NCBI RefSeq assembly: GCF_900459175.1
Contig: NZ_UHFA01000002.1
Location: 2,046,001-2,110,000, forward strand
Length of the DNA: 64,000 nucleotides
Direction: 5' to 3'
Source: Streptococcus downei MFe28
GTDB taxonomy: Bacteria; Bacillota; Bacilli; Lactobacillales; Streptococcaceae
How positions within the stretch are numbered: position 1 is the stretch's first letter; every line of letters begins with the position of its first letter. Shown here piece after piece: positions 24,069 through 35,057 of the stretch. The notes beneath the pieces are model-generated. The model was not told the DNA's origin and ran no database searches. It was given only the letters and a program-made list of their open reading frames with translations. Both the position numbers and the translations under genes were made by a program.

Positions 24069-26864
24069 TTATTTAGCCTTGACTTCAAAGCCTTGAGCAA
24101 CGGCTTGAGGGAAATTGTTTTCGACAATATCCGCACAGTGGTCACAGATGGTGACGCCGTAAGAGCGTTCCTTGACCGTAACATCAGTCCGGCGACAACG
24201 ATCACAAACCTGACCAGCAGCATGCTCAACCTTAAAGGCCACACCTTCAAAGCGAAGGGCATCTGCGGGTGCTTCTTCTTGGGAAATCGTCAGTTCTGAA
24301 ACAATCAGCAATTGAGCCAGGTCGCTATTGAGTGCTGCCAAGTCCGCAGCTACTTCTGGGCTGGCGTAGACCGTCAAGTGCGCTTCTAGTGACTTACCAA
24401 TAAGCTTGGCGTTACGAGCTTCTTCTAGAGCCTTTTGTGCCTGAGTTCGGAAAGTCATAAAGGCGTCCCAAGCTTCTAGCAGGCTATCCTGGTTAGCAAA
24501 GCTTCTTGCTTGAGGCATCTCAGCCAACTGAACAAATTCTTCAGCTTCATCTTCTAGGTAGGACCAGATTTCCTCAGAGGTATGAGGAAGAATAGGAGTC
24601 AAGAGTTTGGTAATCTTAACCAAGATATCATAGAAGACGGTTTGCATTTGCCGACGGGCCAAATTATCGGCTGCTTCAATGTAGACAACATCCTTGGCAA
24701 AGTCTAGGTAGAAGGCAGATAAATCTACCGTTAAGAAGTTGTTAACGGCCTTATAGACGTCCATAAAGCGATAATTTTCATAGGCTTTGGTAATAGTGGC
24801 AACCAATTGGTTGAACTTAACCATCATGTACTGGTCAACTGAGCGCAAGTCCTCATAGGCGACGGCTTGCTCCTTCTTGAAGTCACTGGTATTGGCCAAA
24901 AGGAAACGCAGGGTATTGCGGATCTTCCGATAGCTTTCCGAAACTTGGCCGAGAATTTCCATGGAAACCCGCACATCATTATCGGTATCAACAGAAGCTA
25001 CCCAAAGACGGAGGATTTCTGCCCCGTACTGCTTGGCCACATCATTTGGCGAAATGATATTGCCCTTGGACTTAGACATCTTTTCACCCTTACCATCAAG
25101 AACGAATCCTTGAGAAAGGACTGCCTTGTATGGCGCATGACCGTTGACCGCCACAGAAGTGATAAGGGAAGAGTTAAACCAACCACGGTACTGGTCAGAA
25201 CCTTCCAGATAAAGGTCAGCTGGATAGCCCAGACCTTCTCTTTGATTCATGACCCCGTTCCAAGAAGATCCAGAGTCGAACCAAACATCCATGATGTCGG
25301 TTTCCTTGGTGAATTGGCCATTTGGTGAACCAGGATGGCTGAAGCCTGCAGGAAGTAAGTCTTTGGCTTCCCAATCCCACCAGATAATTGAACCATGCTG
25401 GGCAAAGAGATCGGCCACATGGTCGGTAACTTCCTTGGTCATGATAGCTGTGCCATCTTCTGCATAAAAGATTGGCAGAGGTACACCCCAGGCCCGTTGA
25501 CGGGAGATAACCCAATCGCCACGGTCCCGAATCATATTGTAGAGACGTGTCTTACCCCAAGATGGGAAGAAATCAACTTTTTCAATTTCATCCAAAATTT
25601 CTTGACGGAATTTAGAAACAGAGGCAAACCATTGAGGAACTGCCCGCCAGATGATTGGCTTTTTAGTCCGCCAGTCAAATGGATAGGAGTGGGTGATTTC
25701 TTCCTTGGCCAGAAGCAAATTCCCCAATTTTTCAAGGACTGTTGGCAGAACCTTGTCGTAGAATTGGCCTTGGAAATCAGGTCCAGCTTCCTCAGTCATG
25801 ATACCACGACTGTCAACGGTGACAGAGATTTCCAAACCGTATTTGAGGCTGACATTATAGTCATCCTCACCAAATCCAGGAGCAGTATGGACGATACCAG
25901 TACCAGAATCAAGGGTAACATGGTCGCCGACCATGACAACTTCTTCTACTTGGCTATCCCAAGGGTGCTCAGTCGTGATGTATTCTAATTGGGAACCAGA
26001 GTAGCGCTCCAGCACCTTAAAATCAGACCAACCAAATCGTCCAGCCAAATCGTCCAAGAGTTCTTCCGCCACGACAAATTTGCGATCATCGCCAGCAACC
26101 TGAACACTCACATAGCTGAAGTCTGCGCCGACAGTCAAGCCACGAGAAGCCGTAATGGTGAATGGTGTTGTCGTCCAGACTACAATGTAGGTATCATTGT
26201 CCAGAATGCTCTTGCCATCCTTAACCTTATTGGCATAGTAAAGAGAGGTTGAAACTAGGTTGTGGTATTCGATTTCAGCTTCTGCCAAGGCAGATTCAGA
26301 CGACCAAGACCAGTAAACTGGCTTAGCACCACGATAGATATAACCCTTGTCAGCCATAGCACCGAAAACTCGAATTTGAGCAGCTTCGTAGTCATGGGTC
26401 AGGGTGACGTAAGGATTTTCCCAATCAGCTGACACACCCAGACGCTTGAAGTCTTCCCTTTGTTTATCCACTTGGGAAAGCGCATATTCCTTACACATTT
26501 CTAGGTAATCAGCCCGAGGAATTTCTTTACGCTTAACGCCTTTTTTAGCCAAGACTTGCTCGATTGGAAGACCGTGGGTATCCCAACCTGGATTATAAGG
26601 CGCTCGGTAACCCATCATAGACTTAGAGCGGATGATAATATCTTTAGAAATTTTATTCAGAGCGTGCCCAACGTGGATATTTCCGTTTGCATAGGGAGGG
26701 CCATCATGTAAGAAGAAGGCAGGTTTTTTAGCATTCAATTCTTGACGCTTGCCATAAATATCTGCTTCCTCCCAAGCCGCTTGCCACTTGGGTTCTTTGT
26801 TGGGAAGTCCAGCCCGCATTGGAAATGCCGTTTTCCCAAGATTCAAAGTCTCTTTTAATTTCAT
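24069..26864 (-). CDS. ileS: Isoleucyl-tRNA synthetase
   Basis: 931 residues; start at [16 protein letters not shown], with AAAGGTG upstream, preferred over a Met four codons earlier. It charges tRNA-Ile and edits misactivated valine. Class I signatures HVGH (about residue 58) and KMSKSKGN (about 595) are intact, the CP1 editing domain lies between them ([12 protein letters not shown]), and the C-terminal zinc knuckle has CDRC and CDHC pairs (about 885-912). The leader is a T-box with an ATC specifier; unusually, the leader holds a BOX-like insertion. divIVA lies just upstream on the same strand. Confidence 0.97.
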   Translation of the reverse strand: MKLKETLNLGKTAFPMRAGLPNKEPKWQAAWEEADIYGKRQELNAKKPAFFLHDGPPYANGNIHVGHALNKISKDIIIRSKSMMGYRAPYNPGWDTHGLPIEQVLAKKGVKRKEIPRADYLEMCKEYALSQVDKQREDFKRLGVSADWENPYVTLTHDYEAAQIRVFGAMADKGYIYRGAKPVYWSWSSESALAEAEIEYHNLVSTSLYYANKVKDGKSILDNDTYIVVWTTTPFTITASRGLTVGADFSYVSVQVAGDDRKFVVAEELLDDLAGRFGWSDFKVLERYSGSQLEYITTEHPWDSQVEEVVMVGDHVTLDSGTGIVHTAPGFGEDDYNVSLKYGLEISVTVDSRGIMTEEAGPDFQGQFYDKVLPTVLEKLGNLLLAKEEITHSYPFDWRTKKPIIWRAVPQWFASVSKFRQEILDEIEKVDFFPSWGKTRLYNMIRDRGDWVISRQRAWGVPLPIFYAEDGTAIMTKEVTDHVADLFAQHGSIIWWDWEAKDLLPAGFSHPGSPNGQFTKETDIMDVWFDSGSSWNGVMNQREGLGYPADLYLEGSDQYRGWFNSSLITSVAVNGHAPYKAVLSQGFVLDGKGEKMSKSKGNIISPNDVAKQYGAEILRLWVASVDTDNDVRVSMEILGQVSESYRKIRNTLRFLLANTSDFKKEQAVAYEDLRSVDQYMMVKFNQLVATITKAYENYRFMDVYKAVNNFLTVDLSAFYLDFAKDVVYIEAADNLARRQMQTVFYDILVKITKLLTPILPHTSEEIWSYLEDEAEEFVQLAEMPQARSFANQDSLLEAWDAFMTFRTQAQKALEEARNAKLIGKSLEAHLTVYASPEVAADLAALNSDLAQLLIVSELTISQEEAPADALRFEGVAFKVEHAAGQVCDRCRRTDVTVKERSYGVTICDHCADIVENNFPQAVAQGFEVKAK

Positions 26865-27002
26865 AAAATAAAACACCTTTCATTGTTAAGTGAGTTTTCT
26901 AATCCTAGCTTAGCAAAAGTCTCATATCCGACAATGAAGACTAAACTTTCAGGCCTAACTTCTTTAGACCTGAACTGGCTTACAAGACGGATTAGAAAAA
27001 TA

Positions 27003-27340
27003 AAAAGAGCCTTCGTCTGTGAAAGGACGAAAGCTCGTGGTACCACCTTAGTTCAGATGGCCTAGACTAGACCACCCCTCTTGTGACTATAAGGGGGTCA
27101 CCCTCCTAACCTACTAATACTCTTCGAAAATCAAAATTTTCGGTCGTTAACTCACCTTGCCGTACTCCAGTACTGTCTTCGGTTCGTTGCCTTGGCTAAT
27201 TTCGATTTTCATTGAGTATGAGGCTTCAGCTAGGAAAATAGGAAATGATAAGTCCTTCCTAAGAGATTACAGGTCTTCCACCATCGCCTGCTCGCTGGAA
27301 ATATTAGGGAGTACTCGTGTTTTCCGATGGACTAAGGCCT
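27003..27340 (-). promoter_or_regulatory. T-box riboswitch of ileS, split by a BOX-like element
   Basis: On the minus strand the T-box AAGGTGGTACCACG lies at 27036-27049. It is followed by the terminator GAGC...CGTC / GACG...GCTC with a T5 run (27003-27036). Stem I lies at about 27240-27320 and contains GTAATCTC, with ATC (27265-27267) as the isoleucine specifier. The stem III region is at about 27050-27115. Between Stem I and stem III sits the repeat at 27118-27218, so the leader is about 100 bases longer than usual. Confidence 0.85.
27118..27218. repeat. Compact BOX-like element inside the ileS leader
   Basis: It starts TACTCTTCGAAAATC and ends GATTTTCATTGAGTA, with internal TCGTTAACTCACCTTGCCGT and TTGCCTTGGCTAAT segments shared with the elements at 13 kb and 43 kb. 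It lacks the variable hairpin modules and is the shortest complete copy in the window (101 bases). Confidence 0.85.
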
Positions 27341-27344
27341 TGCC

Positions 27345-28208
27345 CTAGTCTTGAATATTCAATTTGAAGGTTTGGGCTTCACCGCCAGCCAATTCAGTTG
27401 CTGACATTTCTGAAGTATCCTGAATGGTTATTGCAGGGTCAACCTGAGCCGTGCTATCTGCTGCAGCATCAATAGCTGCAGAGATTTCACCCAAGTCAAG
27501 CTTTTGGGTCTCTTCAAGAATGCGGTTGCTTTCTTCGACACGGCGTTGTAATTCTGCCATCTCAGACTCAGTAAATTGGCGAGTAGCATCATCAGTAGAC
27601 TCAGGTTCAACTGCAGGAGTAGCTCCGGCACTAGTCAGTACTTGATTATCATCCAAAACTTTTCCGACAACTTCCTTGAAGGCTTCGTCAGAATTTTGTA
27701 AGTAGACAGCCGTTGGTTGCAAGAGCTCATTCCACTCTTGTGAATTAATCATATTCAACTGGCCTTCAATGGTACTGAGCAAGCGTTGATGGAAGACCCG
27801 ACTTTGACGCTTGAGAGCTTCAGTTTCGATAGCCACTGCCTTCGCTTCGTCTGTAGAGTCACGCAGAATCTTATTAGCGCGAGCCTTGGCTTCATCAATC
27901 AATTGGTTAGCATCATAGTTGGCCTTGCTGAGCAGGTTAGTCGCCTGCGTATTAGCTGAGAATTTAACCTTTTCGGCTGTTTCTTGAGCCAAGATAACTG
28001 ATTGACTGAGGGATTCCTTCATTTCATCGAAGTAAACCAGTTTTTCCTCAAGGGTTTTAATCTTTGCTTCTAAGTCCTTATTCTTACGAGAAAGATCTTC
28101 AAAATCATCTACAAGATCATCAAGGAATGCATCAACTTCGCGTTCATTGTAACCGCGGAATTTTGTGTGAAAAGTTTTGTTTTTAATATCGAGTGCTGTT
28201 AGTGCCAT
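27345..28208 (-). CDS. divIVA: Cell division protein DivIVA
   Basis: 287 residues. A membrane-curvature-sensing coiled-coil protein that organises septum and pole growth in streptococci. The N-terminal lipid-binding domain (about 1-55) shows ALDIKNKTFHTKFRGYNEREVDAFLDDL. A long coiled coil follows to about residue 165, then an acidic, Thr/Ser/Ala-rich C-terminal region with SAGATPAVEP. Phosphorylation by the StkP-type kinase is known for the pneumococcal homologue. It is the last gene of the division cluster before ileS. Confidence 0.95.
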   Translation of the reverse strand: MALTALDIKNKTFHTKFRGYNEREVDAFLDDLVDDFEDLSRKNKDLEAKIKTLEEKLVYFDEMKESLSQSVILAQETAEKVKFSANTQATNLLSKANYDANQLIDEAKARANKILRDSTDEAKAVAIETEALKRQSRVFHQRLLSTIEGQLNMINSQEWNELLQPTAVYLQNSDEAFKEVVGKVLDDNQVLTSAGATPAVEPESTDDATRQFTESEMAELQRRVEESNRILEETQKLDLGEISAAIDAAADSTAQVDPAITIQDTSEMSATELAGGEAQTFKLNIQD

Positions 28209-28354
28209 GTCACCCTCCTTATTTATTTTTTCTTAACCTTTACAGGTTGCTATCCTAAACTAGTCTCACTCGTTTTCACCAAGTGGTTCAACCCATTCTC
28301 CCAATTCAGGGTGACCCCAAAGGGAAACTAAGTTTAACTAGTAACGACTTCCTT

Positions 28355-28543
28355 CTAAAGAAGAAAATCGTCGTCTTTCTTTTCCAATGCTCTGACTCTT
28401 GACCGAAGCTCATGAATTTCCCGATCTCTCTCGTCCAATTCATGTTCGATGATGTCTAAAAAGTCATCCACTTCATCTTGCTTGTAACCACGAAAACTCA
28501 TCTGGAAAACTTTTTGGGCAACATCGTTAGCGCTCAAGGCCAA
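28355..28543 (-). CDS. Mini-DivIVA: 62-residue DivIVA-domain protein
   Basis: 62 residues starting from TTG (28541-28543) with GGAG seven bases upstream. The sequence ALSANDVAQKVFQMSFRGYK followed by QDEVDDFLDIIEHELDERDREI is a complete DivIVA N-terminal domain plus a short coiled coil ending KKDDDFLL. It resembles the opening of the 287-residue DivIVA encoded next (MALTALDIKNKTFHTKFRGYN) and so looks like a tandem duplicate cut down to the membrane-binding domain. No continuation is open after its stop. It follows ylmH by 11 bases, so it is cotranscribed. It may modulate or cap DivIVA assemblies; alternatively it is a remnant. Confidence 0.75.
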   Translation of the reverse strand: MALSANDVAQKVFQMSFRGYKQDEVDDFLDIIEHELDERDREIHELRSRVRALEKKDDDFLL

Positions 28544-28554
28544 AGCTAATCTCC

Positions 28555-29340
28555 TTATTTTTTTGCGTACTTTCTTATGGTCAATTTGTGCTTTTTGTTC
28601 TTAGATAGGCCATTGTCCCGAAAGACTTCAAAGCGACCATAACCTCGAACGCTCACCAAATCCCCCAACTCCAGCAGTTCTGCTGGCCTGGTTAGCAGGC
28701 CATAATTGAGCTTGACTTTCTCATGCTCAACTAGCTTACTTGCTAGGCTTCTAGAAAGTTTGAAACTCGAAGCTATGACCTTATCCAGTCGCATACTAGA
28801 AACAAGTATATCAACCTCTTTAGCATGATTCACCGACTCAAGCAAGTGACTCCAAGGAACCTTGGTAATTTTTACAGCAGCTCGGCCAATTTTATTGACC
28901 GAACTAAAGTAGGCAACCATGGAATCCTTTACCAGAATCTGCGCCCGATTGTCAGCTAGAATAATATCCCCAAAGACAGACCGCTCCAGCCCCAGCTTAT
29001 TGATGAAACTCCCCATGATTTGGGAGTGAGTCAGGTGGTTGAATTTAGGATTGTAGCTGATTTCCAAGAGGGCTATTTCAAAATCATCAAGCTCCAGCTC
29101 ATAATAATCTGGAGCTAGGATAATTTTCGCATACTCGGTCTTTAAAAAATCAGTAGACAGATAATAGGTCAGTCCCATCTGCCCCAAGACACTCTTGGCA
29201 ATTTTAACCTGCCTTGGATCAAGAAAGTCGGTGACCTGATAAACATAGTTATCTTGGACCCTCTTGGCCAAATCAGTCATCTTATCAATAAAGGTTCTTT
29301 CTTCCTTGCGGAAGTGCTGATAAATATCAATCTCGCCCAT
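28555..29340 (-). CDS. ylmH: YlmH, S4-domain RNA-binding protein
   Basis: 261 residues. The N-terminal part (about 1-170) is the YlmH-specific region and the C-terminal S4 domain (about 180-245) shows SMRLDKVIASSFKLSRSLAS and ELGDLVSVRGYGRFEV. YlmH homologues bind ribosomal complexes, with a proposed role in rescuing obstructed 50S subunits; the gene lies in the division cluster of most Gram-positive cocci. It is two bases past ylmG and precedes the mini-DivIVA gene. Confidence 0.93.
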   Translation of the reverse strand: MGEIDIYQHFRKEERTFIDKMTDLAKRVQDNYVYQVTDFLDPRQVKIAKSVLGQMGLTYYLSTDFLKTEYAKIILAPDYYELELDDFEIALLEISYNPKFNHLTHSQIMGSFINKLGLERSVFGDIILADNRAQILVKDSMVAYFSSVNKIGRAAVKITKVPWSHLLESVNHAKEVDILVSSMRLDKVIASSFKLSRSLASKLVEHEKVKLNYGLLTRPAELLELGDLVSVRGYGRFEVFRDNGLSKNKKHKLTIRKYAKK

Positions 29341-29342
29341 AA

Positions 29343-29594
29343 TTAAAGGTAAAAGAGAAGTTTATCCAAAAACTGCAGGAGAAATAGGACAAGCACCAAG
29401 GTAAAGTCAAGTCCCCCTATTTGAAGGTTGAAGCGACGAAAAGGGGAGACAAGGGGCTGAACCAGAGTCTCTAGCAGTCGGCCGAAGTCAGAGTCTCTAG
29501 CTCCTGGGAACCAAGATATAAGTGCATAAAGAACCAAGATGAGACTGAGAATTCGGATGAGGTTATGAAGAACTAGTATGATAAAAACAGACAT
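29343..29594 (-). CDS. ylmG: YggT family membrane protein YlmG
   Basis: 83 residues with two hydrophobic hairpin helices separated by the conserved loop SWFPGARDSDFGRLLETLVQ and PLVSPFRRF, the YggT signature. The function is unclear, although it is conserved beside sepF and ftsZ in Gram-positive bacteria and in chloroplasts. Its ATG overlaps the sepF stop codon as TAATG, showing coupling. Confidence 0.92.
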   Translation of the reverse strand: MSVFIILVLHNLIRILSLILVLYALISWFPGARDSDFGRLLETLVQPLVSPFRRFNLQIGGLDFTLVLVLFLLQFLDKLLFYL

Positions 29595-30205
29595 TAGCGA
29601 CGTTTCATATCATAATCAAATGAAACCTCTTGGTTTGCATTTGATAGGTTCATTTCTTCCATATCTACGACAACATCCTTAGGGGTCAGAAGATACATAG
29701 AAGAGCCGACCTTTTGCAGACTTCCGTAAAGTACACGGCTAGCGCCATCAATAAAGTCCAAGCAACGACGGGCTTGCGCTTCCAACATATATTGAAAGTC
29801 AATCAGGACACATTCGTGTTTGATGAGCAAGTCAACAATTTCCTGGGCATCCTCATACTTGCGAGGAAACTTAAGGGCGATGGTTGTCCCAGCAGAACCT
29901 GATGGAATTGATACATCCGCAGGACGGGAACTTGGTCGTGTTGCATTTTCTTGACTGGCACGATTTTGGCTAGCTGATTGCGGACGTTGTTGGGATGTTT
30001 GAGGTCTTTGTGGCCGAGATGATTGTGGTGTCATTTCTTGTTTTTGTCTTTGTGGGCGTTGAGGTTGTGATGATTGTTGTTGGGGTTGACGCACAGGTCT
30101 TGGTCCTTGAACAGCTGGTTCAGGAGCCTGAGTTTCTTCTACTTCATTCGCATCATCCGTATCGAAGTAGGAAACGATTTTCTCAAAACTGTCTCTTAAA
30201 GCCAT
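29594..30205 (-). CDS. sepF: Cell division protein SepF
   Basis: 203 residues: an N-terminal amphipathic membrane helix ([13 protein letters not shown]), a long Gln/Pro/Arg/Ser-rich linker (about 25-105) and the SepF core (about 110-195; [20 protein letters not shown], then [20 protein letters not shown]). SepF binds the FtsZ tail and anchors or bundles the ring. The linker is longer than in Bacillus. It lies between ylmE and ylmG. Confidence 0.94.
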   Translation of the reverse strand: MALRDSFEKIVSYFDTDDANEVEETQAPEPAVQGPRPVRQPQQQSSQPQRPQRQKQEMTPQSSRPQRPQTSQQRPQSASQNRASQENATRPSSRPADVSIPSGSAGTTIALKFPRKYEDAQEIVDLLIKHECVLIDFQYMLEAQARRCLDFIDGASRVLYGSLQKVGSSMYLLTPKDVVVDMEEMNLSNANQEVSFDYDMKRR

Positions 30206-30214
30206 GTTTCTCTC

Positions 30215-30891
30215 CTATTCTTTAAAGAATGATGTTCCGATTCGAACAAATGTCGAGCCATTTGAGATGGCAATTGGAAAGTCCCTGCTCATCCCCATGC
30301 TTAAATCATCGAAAGGCATATTCTTTATCTTTCTCTCTTTGAGTTCTTGTCTCAATGCATTGGTTTGTCTAAAAATTTCATCCAATTCTTGCTCATCAGC
30401 ATCAATGGGAGCCATGGTCATAAGCCCAACAATTTCTAGCTTGTCAAAGCTAGCCAGCTCCTCAAGAGCCTCATTAACTTGCTCTGGAGCGAAACCATGT
30501 TTGCTCTCCTCCCCAGAGACATTGACCTGGAGGAAACACTTGATGGTATGATCAGCTCGCTTCTGAATTTCTGCCGCCAATTTCACAGAGTCTAAGGCAT
30601 GGAAATAATCAACGTAGTTGATAATATCCTTGACCTTACGCCTTTGAAGGCTTCCGATCAAATGCCAAGTGACATCTTTACCCTTTAAGGCTTGGTATTT
30701 ATCCAGAAATTTATCCACACGGTTCTCACCAATGTGTTTGACCCCTAGGTCTACCAATTGCTCGGCTATATGGCTGTCAACATATTTGGTGACAGCCACA
30801 ATTGAAATATCAGACACCTGGCGACCTGCTTGTGAAGCAGCCTGGGCGACCTGCTCATAGACGAAATCTTTATTCTTACGCAAATCCATCA

Positions 30892-30892
<1 letters not shown>
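30215..30892 (-). CDS. ylmE: YggS family pyridoxal phosphate homeostasis protein YlmE
   Basis: 225 residues, PLP-binding TIM-barrel of the alanine racemase N-terminal type. The PLP Lys lies in IVAVTKYVDSH (about residue 36), followed by HIGENRVDKFLDKY, WHLIGSLQRRKVK and the phosphate-binding end LSMGMSRDFPIAISNGST. The protein buffers cellular PLP and has no known catalytic reaction. The start codon overlaps the ftsZ stop (TAATG). Confidence 0.93.
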
Positions 30893-32199
<1,307 letters not shown>

Positions 32200-32209
32200 T
32201 CACTTCAAA

Positions 32210-33592
32210 TTAATCAAACATACTTCCGAAGATATTACGAACACGGTCCGTCACCTTGGTCTTAGGCTTGCTTTCCTGTTTACTGTCATTTTGAACAGGT
32301 TCTGGGACAGAAAAATTATTAACAGGAGCCTGAGCTGGCTGCGGTGCAGCTTGCGGAGGTGAAGGCTGTGCTGGTTGTGGTGCTACTTGAGGAGTAACTG
32401 GCACAACTGGTTTACGACGAAGCATCTCTTCGCCAAGGACAGCACCCTGAGCGATGATGTCTACCTCACTCATAATACCGACGTATTCAACTAGGCTGAT
32501 AACATTAGCAAACATTGGGTTGCGGATACCAACTTGGTTGGGAATATAAAGTTTGACTTGAGTGCCAAAGATTTCTTGGGCCAACTCGACAACACCTGGA
32601 AGCATGGCTGCTCCACCGACCAGAACAATTCCGCCTGGCAGGTCTAGCAGACGACCGCGTTCCAAATCTTGTTTAACACGGTCAAAAATGTGACGAACAC
32701 GAGCTGTGATAATCTCTGACAGGTAACGTTCAGAGACATCGACAGGTTCATCACTACCTACACATTCAACTTGGGCTGTTTCCTTAGTACTAGCTTCAGC
32801 TAGGTTAGCCGTTCCAAAGTTAAATTTGAGGGCTTCAGCGGTTTGGATTGAGGTTTGCAGAACCTTTGAAATATCCTTGGTGACAAAGTCACCACCTTCT
32901 GGATAAATATTGGTGTATTGCAATTCTTGAGCCCGCATGGAGGCAACCGTTGTTTGACCACCACCCATATCAATGACAGTGGCACCAAATTCCCTTTCGC
33001 CTTCGTTAAGGACAGACTTGGCTAGAGAGAGGGGAGTAATAATAATCGTTTCTACTTGAATCCCTGCCCGTTCAACGGTGGTGCGAAGATTGTGCAGAAT
33101 AGTGCTTGGCCCAGTATAAATCAGGCCGCGCATTTCCAAGCGAACTCCCATCATTCCACGAGGGTCACGAATGCCTTGGAAGCCATCAACAATGAACTCT
33201 TCTGGCACAAGGGAAATCACTTCTCTCTCCGGTGTAATGCTCTTGGTCAAGGCCGATTGGACGACCCGTTCAATATCTTCATCCTTGATTTCTTTTGATT
33301 CTGTGATAACCGGAATCATGCCTTGAGTTGGCTCAATCTGCAAAAGGTTAGCTGGTAGGCCAACATTAACCTTATCAATACTGATGCCTGCCTTCTCTTC
33401 TGCCTGGTCAACACCTTCTTTAATGGCATTGGCAGCTGCCTCAATATCAACAATAATTCCGTCTTTTACACCCGAACTAGGGACATTGCTCACGCCGATG
33501 ACGTTCATCTGTCCATCAACCCATTCGGCAACCAATACTTTAATCGAGCTTGTTCCTATATCCAAACCTGTAAAAAAGCCATTTCTAGCCAT
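32210..33592 (-). CDS. ftsA: Cell division protein FtsA
   Basis: 460 residues, actin-like ATPase that tethers FtsZ to the membrane. Phosphate loops GLDIGTSSIKVLVAE (about 9-22) and IDMGGGQTTVA (about 206-216), SHS2-type 1C domain in between, a Pro/Gln/Ala-rich spacer (about 385-440), and the membrane amphipathic helix KVTDRVRNIFGSMFD at the C-terminus. No ftsQ or divIB is directly upstream; the preceding gene is mtnN with a strong terminator between, so ftsA starts the division transcript. Confidence 0.96.
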   Translation of the reverse strand: MARNGFFTGLDIGTSSIKVLVAEWVDGQMNVIGVSNVPSSGVKDGIIVDIEAAANAIKEGVDQAEEKAGISIDKVNVGLPANLLQIEPTQGMIPVITESKEIKDEDIERVVQSALTKSITPEREVISLVPEEFIVDGFQGIRDPRGMMGVRLEMRGLIYTGPSTILHNLRTTVERAGIQVETIIITPLSLAKSVLNEGEREFGATVIDMGGGQTTVASMRAQELQYTNIYPEGGDFVTKDISKVLQTSIQTAEALKFNFGTANLAEASTKETAQVECVGSDEPVDVSERYLSEIITARVRHIFDRVKQDLERGRLLDLPGGIVLVGGAAMLPGVVELAQEIFGTQVKLYIPNQVGIRNPMFANVISLVEYVGIMSEVDIIAQGAVLGEEMLRRKPVVPVTPQVAPQPAQPSPPQAAPQPAQAPVNNFSVPEPVQNDSKQESKPKTKVTDRVRNIFGSMFD

Positions 33593-33756
33593 TCACTCGA
33601 CCTCACTTACTTTACGATCTATTTCTTATCTAATGACTCCCCCCTTTTTGGGCAGAGTTATTCAGAAGGTATTATACCATAAAAAAACGGAAAATGCGCT
33701 TAATTTCAATTTTTTGTCATATATTCTTAATCCTTTTAGTAGCCTAAAACTAAAGC

Positions 33757-33826
33757 AAAAAAGCGAGACCAAAGTCTGTTTTCAGGAATTATTCAATTCC
33801 TGTTTTCACACTTGTCATCGCTTTTT
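33757..33826 (-). terminator. Terminator of mtnN
   Basis: Nested stems: outer AAAAAGCGA/TCGCTTTTT and inner CAGGAATT/AATTCCTG. On the minus strand it directly follows the mtnN stop and ends in T6. Confidence 0.75.
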
Positions 33827-33828
33827 AA

Positions 33829-34518
33829 TTATATTGTTTTCAAAAAGTCAATTAAAAGCTCAGCCGATTGCCGACCAGCATCCAGGATAAACTCATCGAA
33901 GGTGATGTTAGCATCATGGGCAGCAGTATCACTCATAGCTCTGACGACAATGAAAGGAAGCTCGGCCGCTTGAGCTGCCTGGGCAATCGCCGCTCCTTCC
34001 ATTTCAACAGCTAGGGTGTCTGGGAAATGAGCTTTAATTTGCTCAATCTTATCCTGGCCGGCAATAAAACTATCACTGGTGGTAATCAGCCCAACCCTAC
34101 TAGGACGCTTATGTTGACTTAAGACCTTTTGAAAGACTTCAAGAAAATGTGGGTCGCTTTCAAAATAGAGGGGTTGCATGGACATCTGACCATAGTCATA
34201 GCCAAAGGCTGTCAGATCAACATCATGATAGGCCAGACGGTCAGCTAAAACGACATCACCAATATTGAGTCCTGGTGCTAGGGCTCCAGCCGAGCCCGTA
34301 TTGATTACTGCTTGAACCCCAAAGTGATCAGCAAGAATAGCCACTGACATGGCTGACATAACCTTACCGACACCTGATTGCACAAGAACTAGGTCATGCT
34401 GGCCTATTTGGCCTGTATAATAGGTCTTATTCAGGACCACTTCTGCTTTTTTATTGGTCAATTGCTCTAGCAGGAGACTTAGCTCCTGCTCCATTGCAGC
34501 GATAATCCCAATTTTCAT
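33829..34518 (-). CDS. mtnN: 5'-methylthioadenosine/S-adenosylhomocysteine nucleosidase
   Basis: 229 residues. It splits adenine from S-adenosylhomocysteine and methylthioadenosine, recycling the methyl cycle and supplying the precursor of AI-2. Seen: GIIAAMEQELSLLL at the N-terminus (catalytic Glu), the VQSGVGKVMSAM strand, INTGSAGALAPGL, the purine-site motif AVEMEGAAIAQAA and VRAMSDTA with the catalytic Asp. It is followed by its own terminator; macP, a Nudix gene and glmU lie upstream on the same strand. Confidence 0.95.
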   Translation of the reverse strand: MKIGIIAAMEQELSLLLEQLTNKKAEVVLNKTYYTGQIGQHDLVLVQSGVGKVMSAMSVAILADHFGVQAVINTGSAGALAPGLNIGDVVLADRLAYHDVDLTAFGYDYGQMSMQPLYFESDPHFLEVFQKVLSQHKRPSRVGLITTSDSFIAGQDKIEQIKAHFPDTLAVEMEGAAIAQAAQAAELPFIVVRAMSDTAAHDANITFDEFILDAGRQSAELLIDFLKTI

Positions 34519-34750
34519 GATACTTCCTTTTTGATTTCAGTCTTCCAAAAAACTAGGGCAAGTGTGGGACAGACAGTCATGAGGAGTTCCTCCTCACCCA
34601 CAAAAATGCCTAAACTTGGAAGATTAGGTATAAAAGTCCTAGCCTCGTTATTTTTTCAACATCAGACACATTGACGTGGTAGAAGACTTGAGGCCCTTGC
34701 CTACTTCTGCTTATTCTTCTTGGAAAAGCATTTTTTCTAAACCTTTTATC

Positions 34751-35044
34751 TTATAGTTTAAAGATGGCATAAATTAAGATGGCCAAAAGAATCAGGACAA
34801 CAATCAAAATCTTATTTAATTTGGACTGAAAGGCCCCTCGCTTGGCATTCTCAATACGACGACTCTTGTAGGTGTATTGGGAGTCCTCCTCCCAATCGTC
34901 ATCCTCATAGCTGCCATAATCCTGGTAGTCATTGTCCAAATCGGTATAAATTTGGGTTTCCTGACCATCCAAATAGTCGCCTTCCAATTCTTCGCCACGG
35001 TTGGCTCGAGCAATCATATCATCGGTTAATAGTGGTTTTCCCAT
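34751..35044 (-). CDS. macP: MacP, accessory protein of class A penicillin-binding protein
   Basis: 97 residues: a cytoplasmic acidic part opening MGKPLLTDDMIARANRGEEL, and one membrane helix near the C-terminus (about 77-96). In the pneumococcus MacP activates PBP2a and is phosphorylated by StkP on a cytoplasmic Thr. Thr residues are present at 7, 30 and 34 here; I cannot tell which matches. The gene order glmU-Nudix-macP-mtnN is the same as in the pneumococcus, which supports the assignment. It lies 13 bases past the Nudix gene. Confidence 0.88.
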   Translation of the reverse strand: MGKPLLTDDMIARANRGEELEGDYLDGQETQIYTDLDNDYQDYGSYEDDDWEEDSQYTYKSRRIENAKRGAFQSKLNKILIVVLILLAILIYAIFKL

Positions 35045-35057
35045 AAGCCAATCCTTC

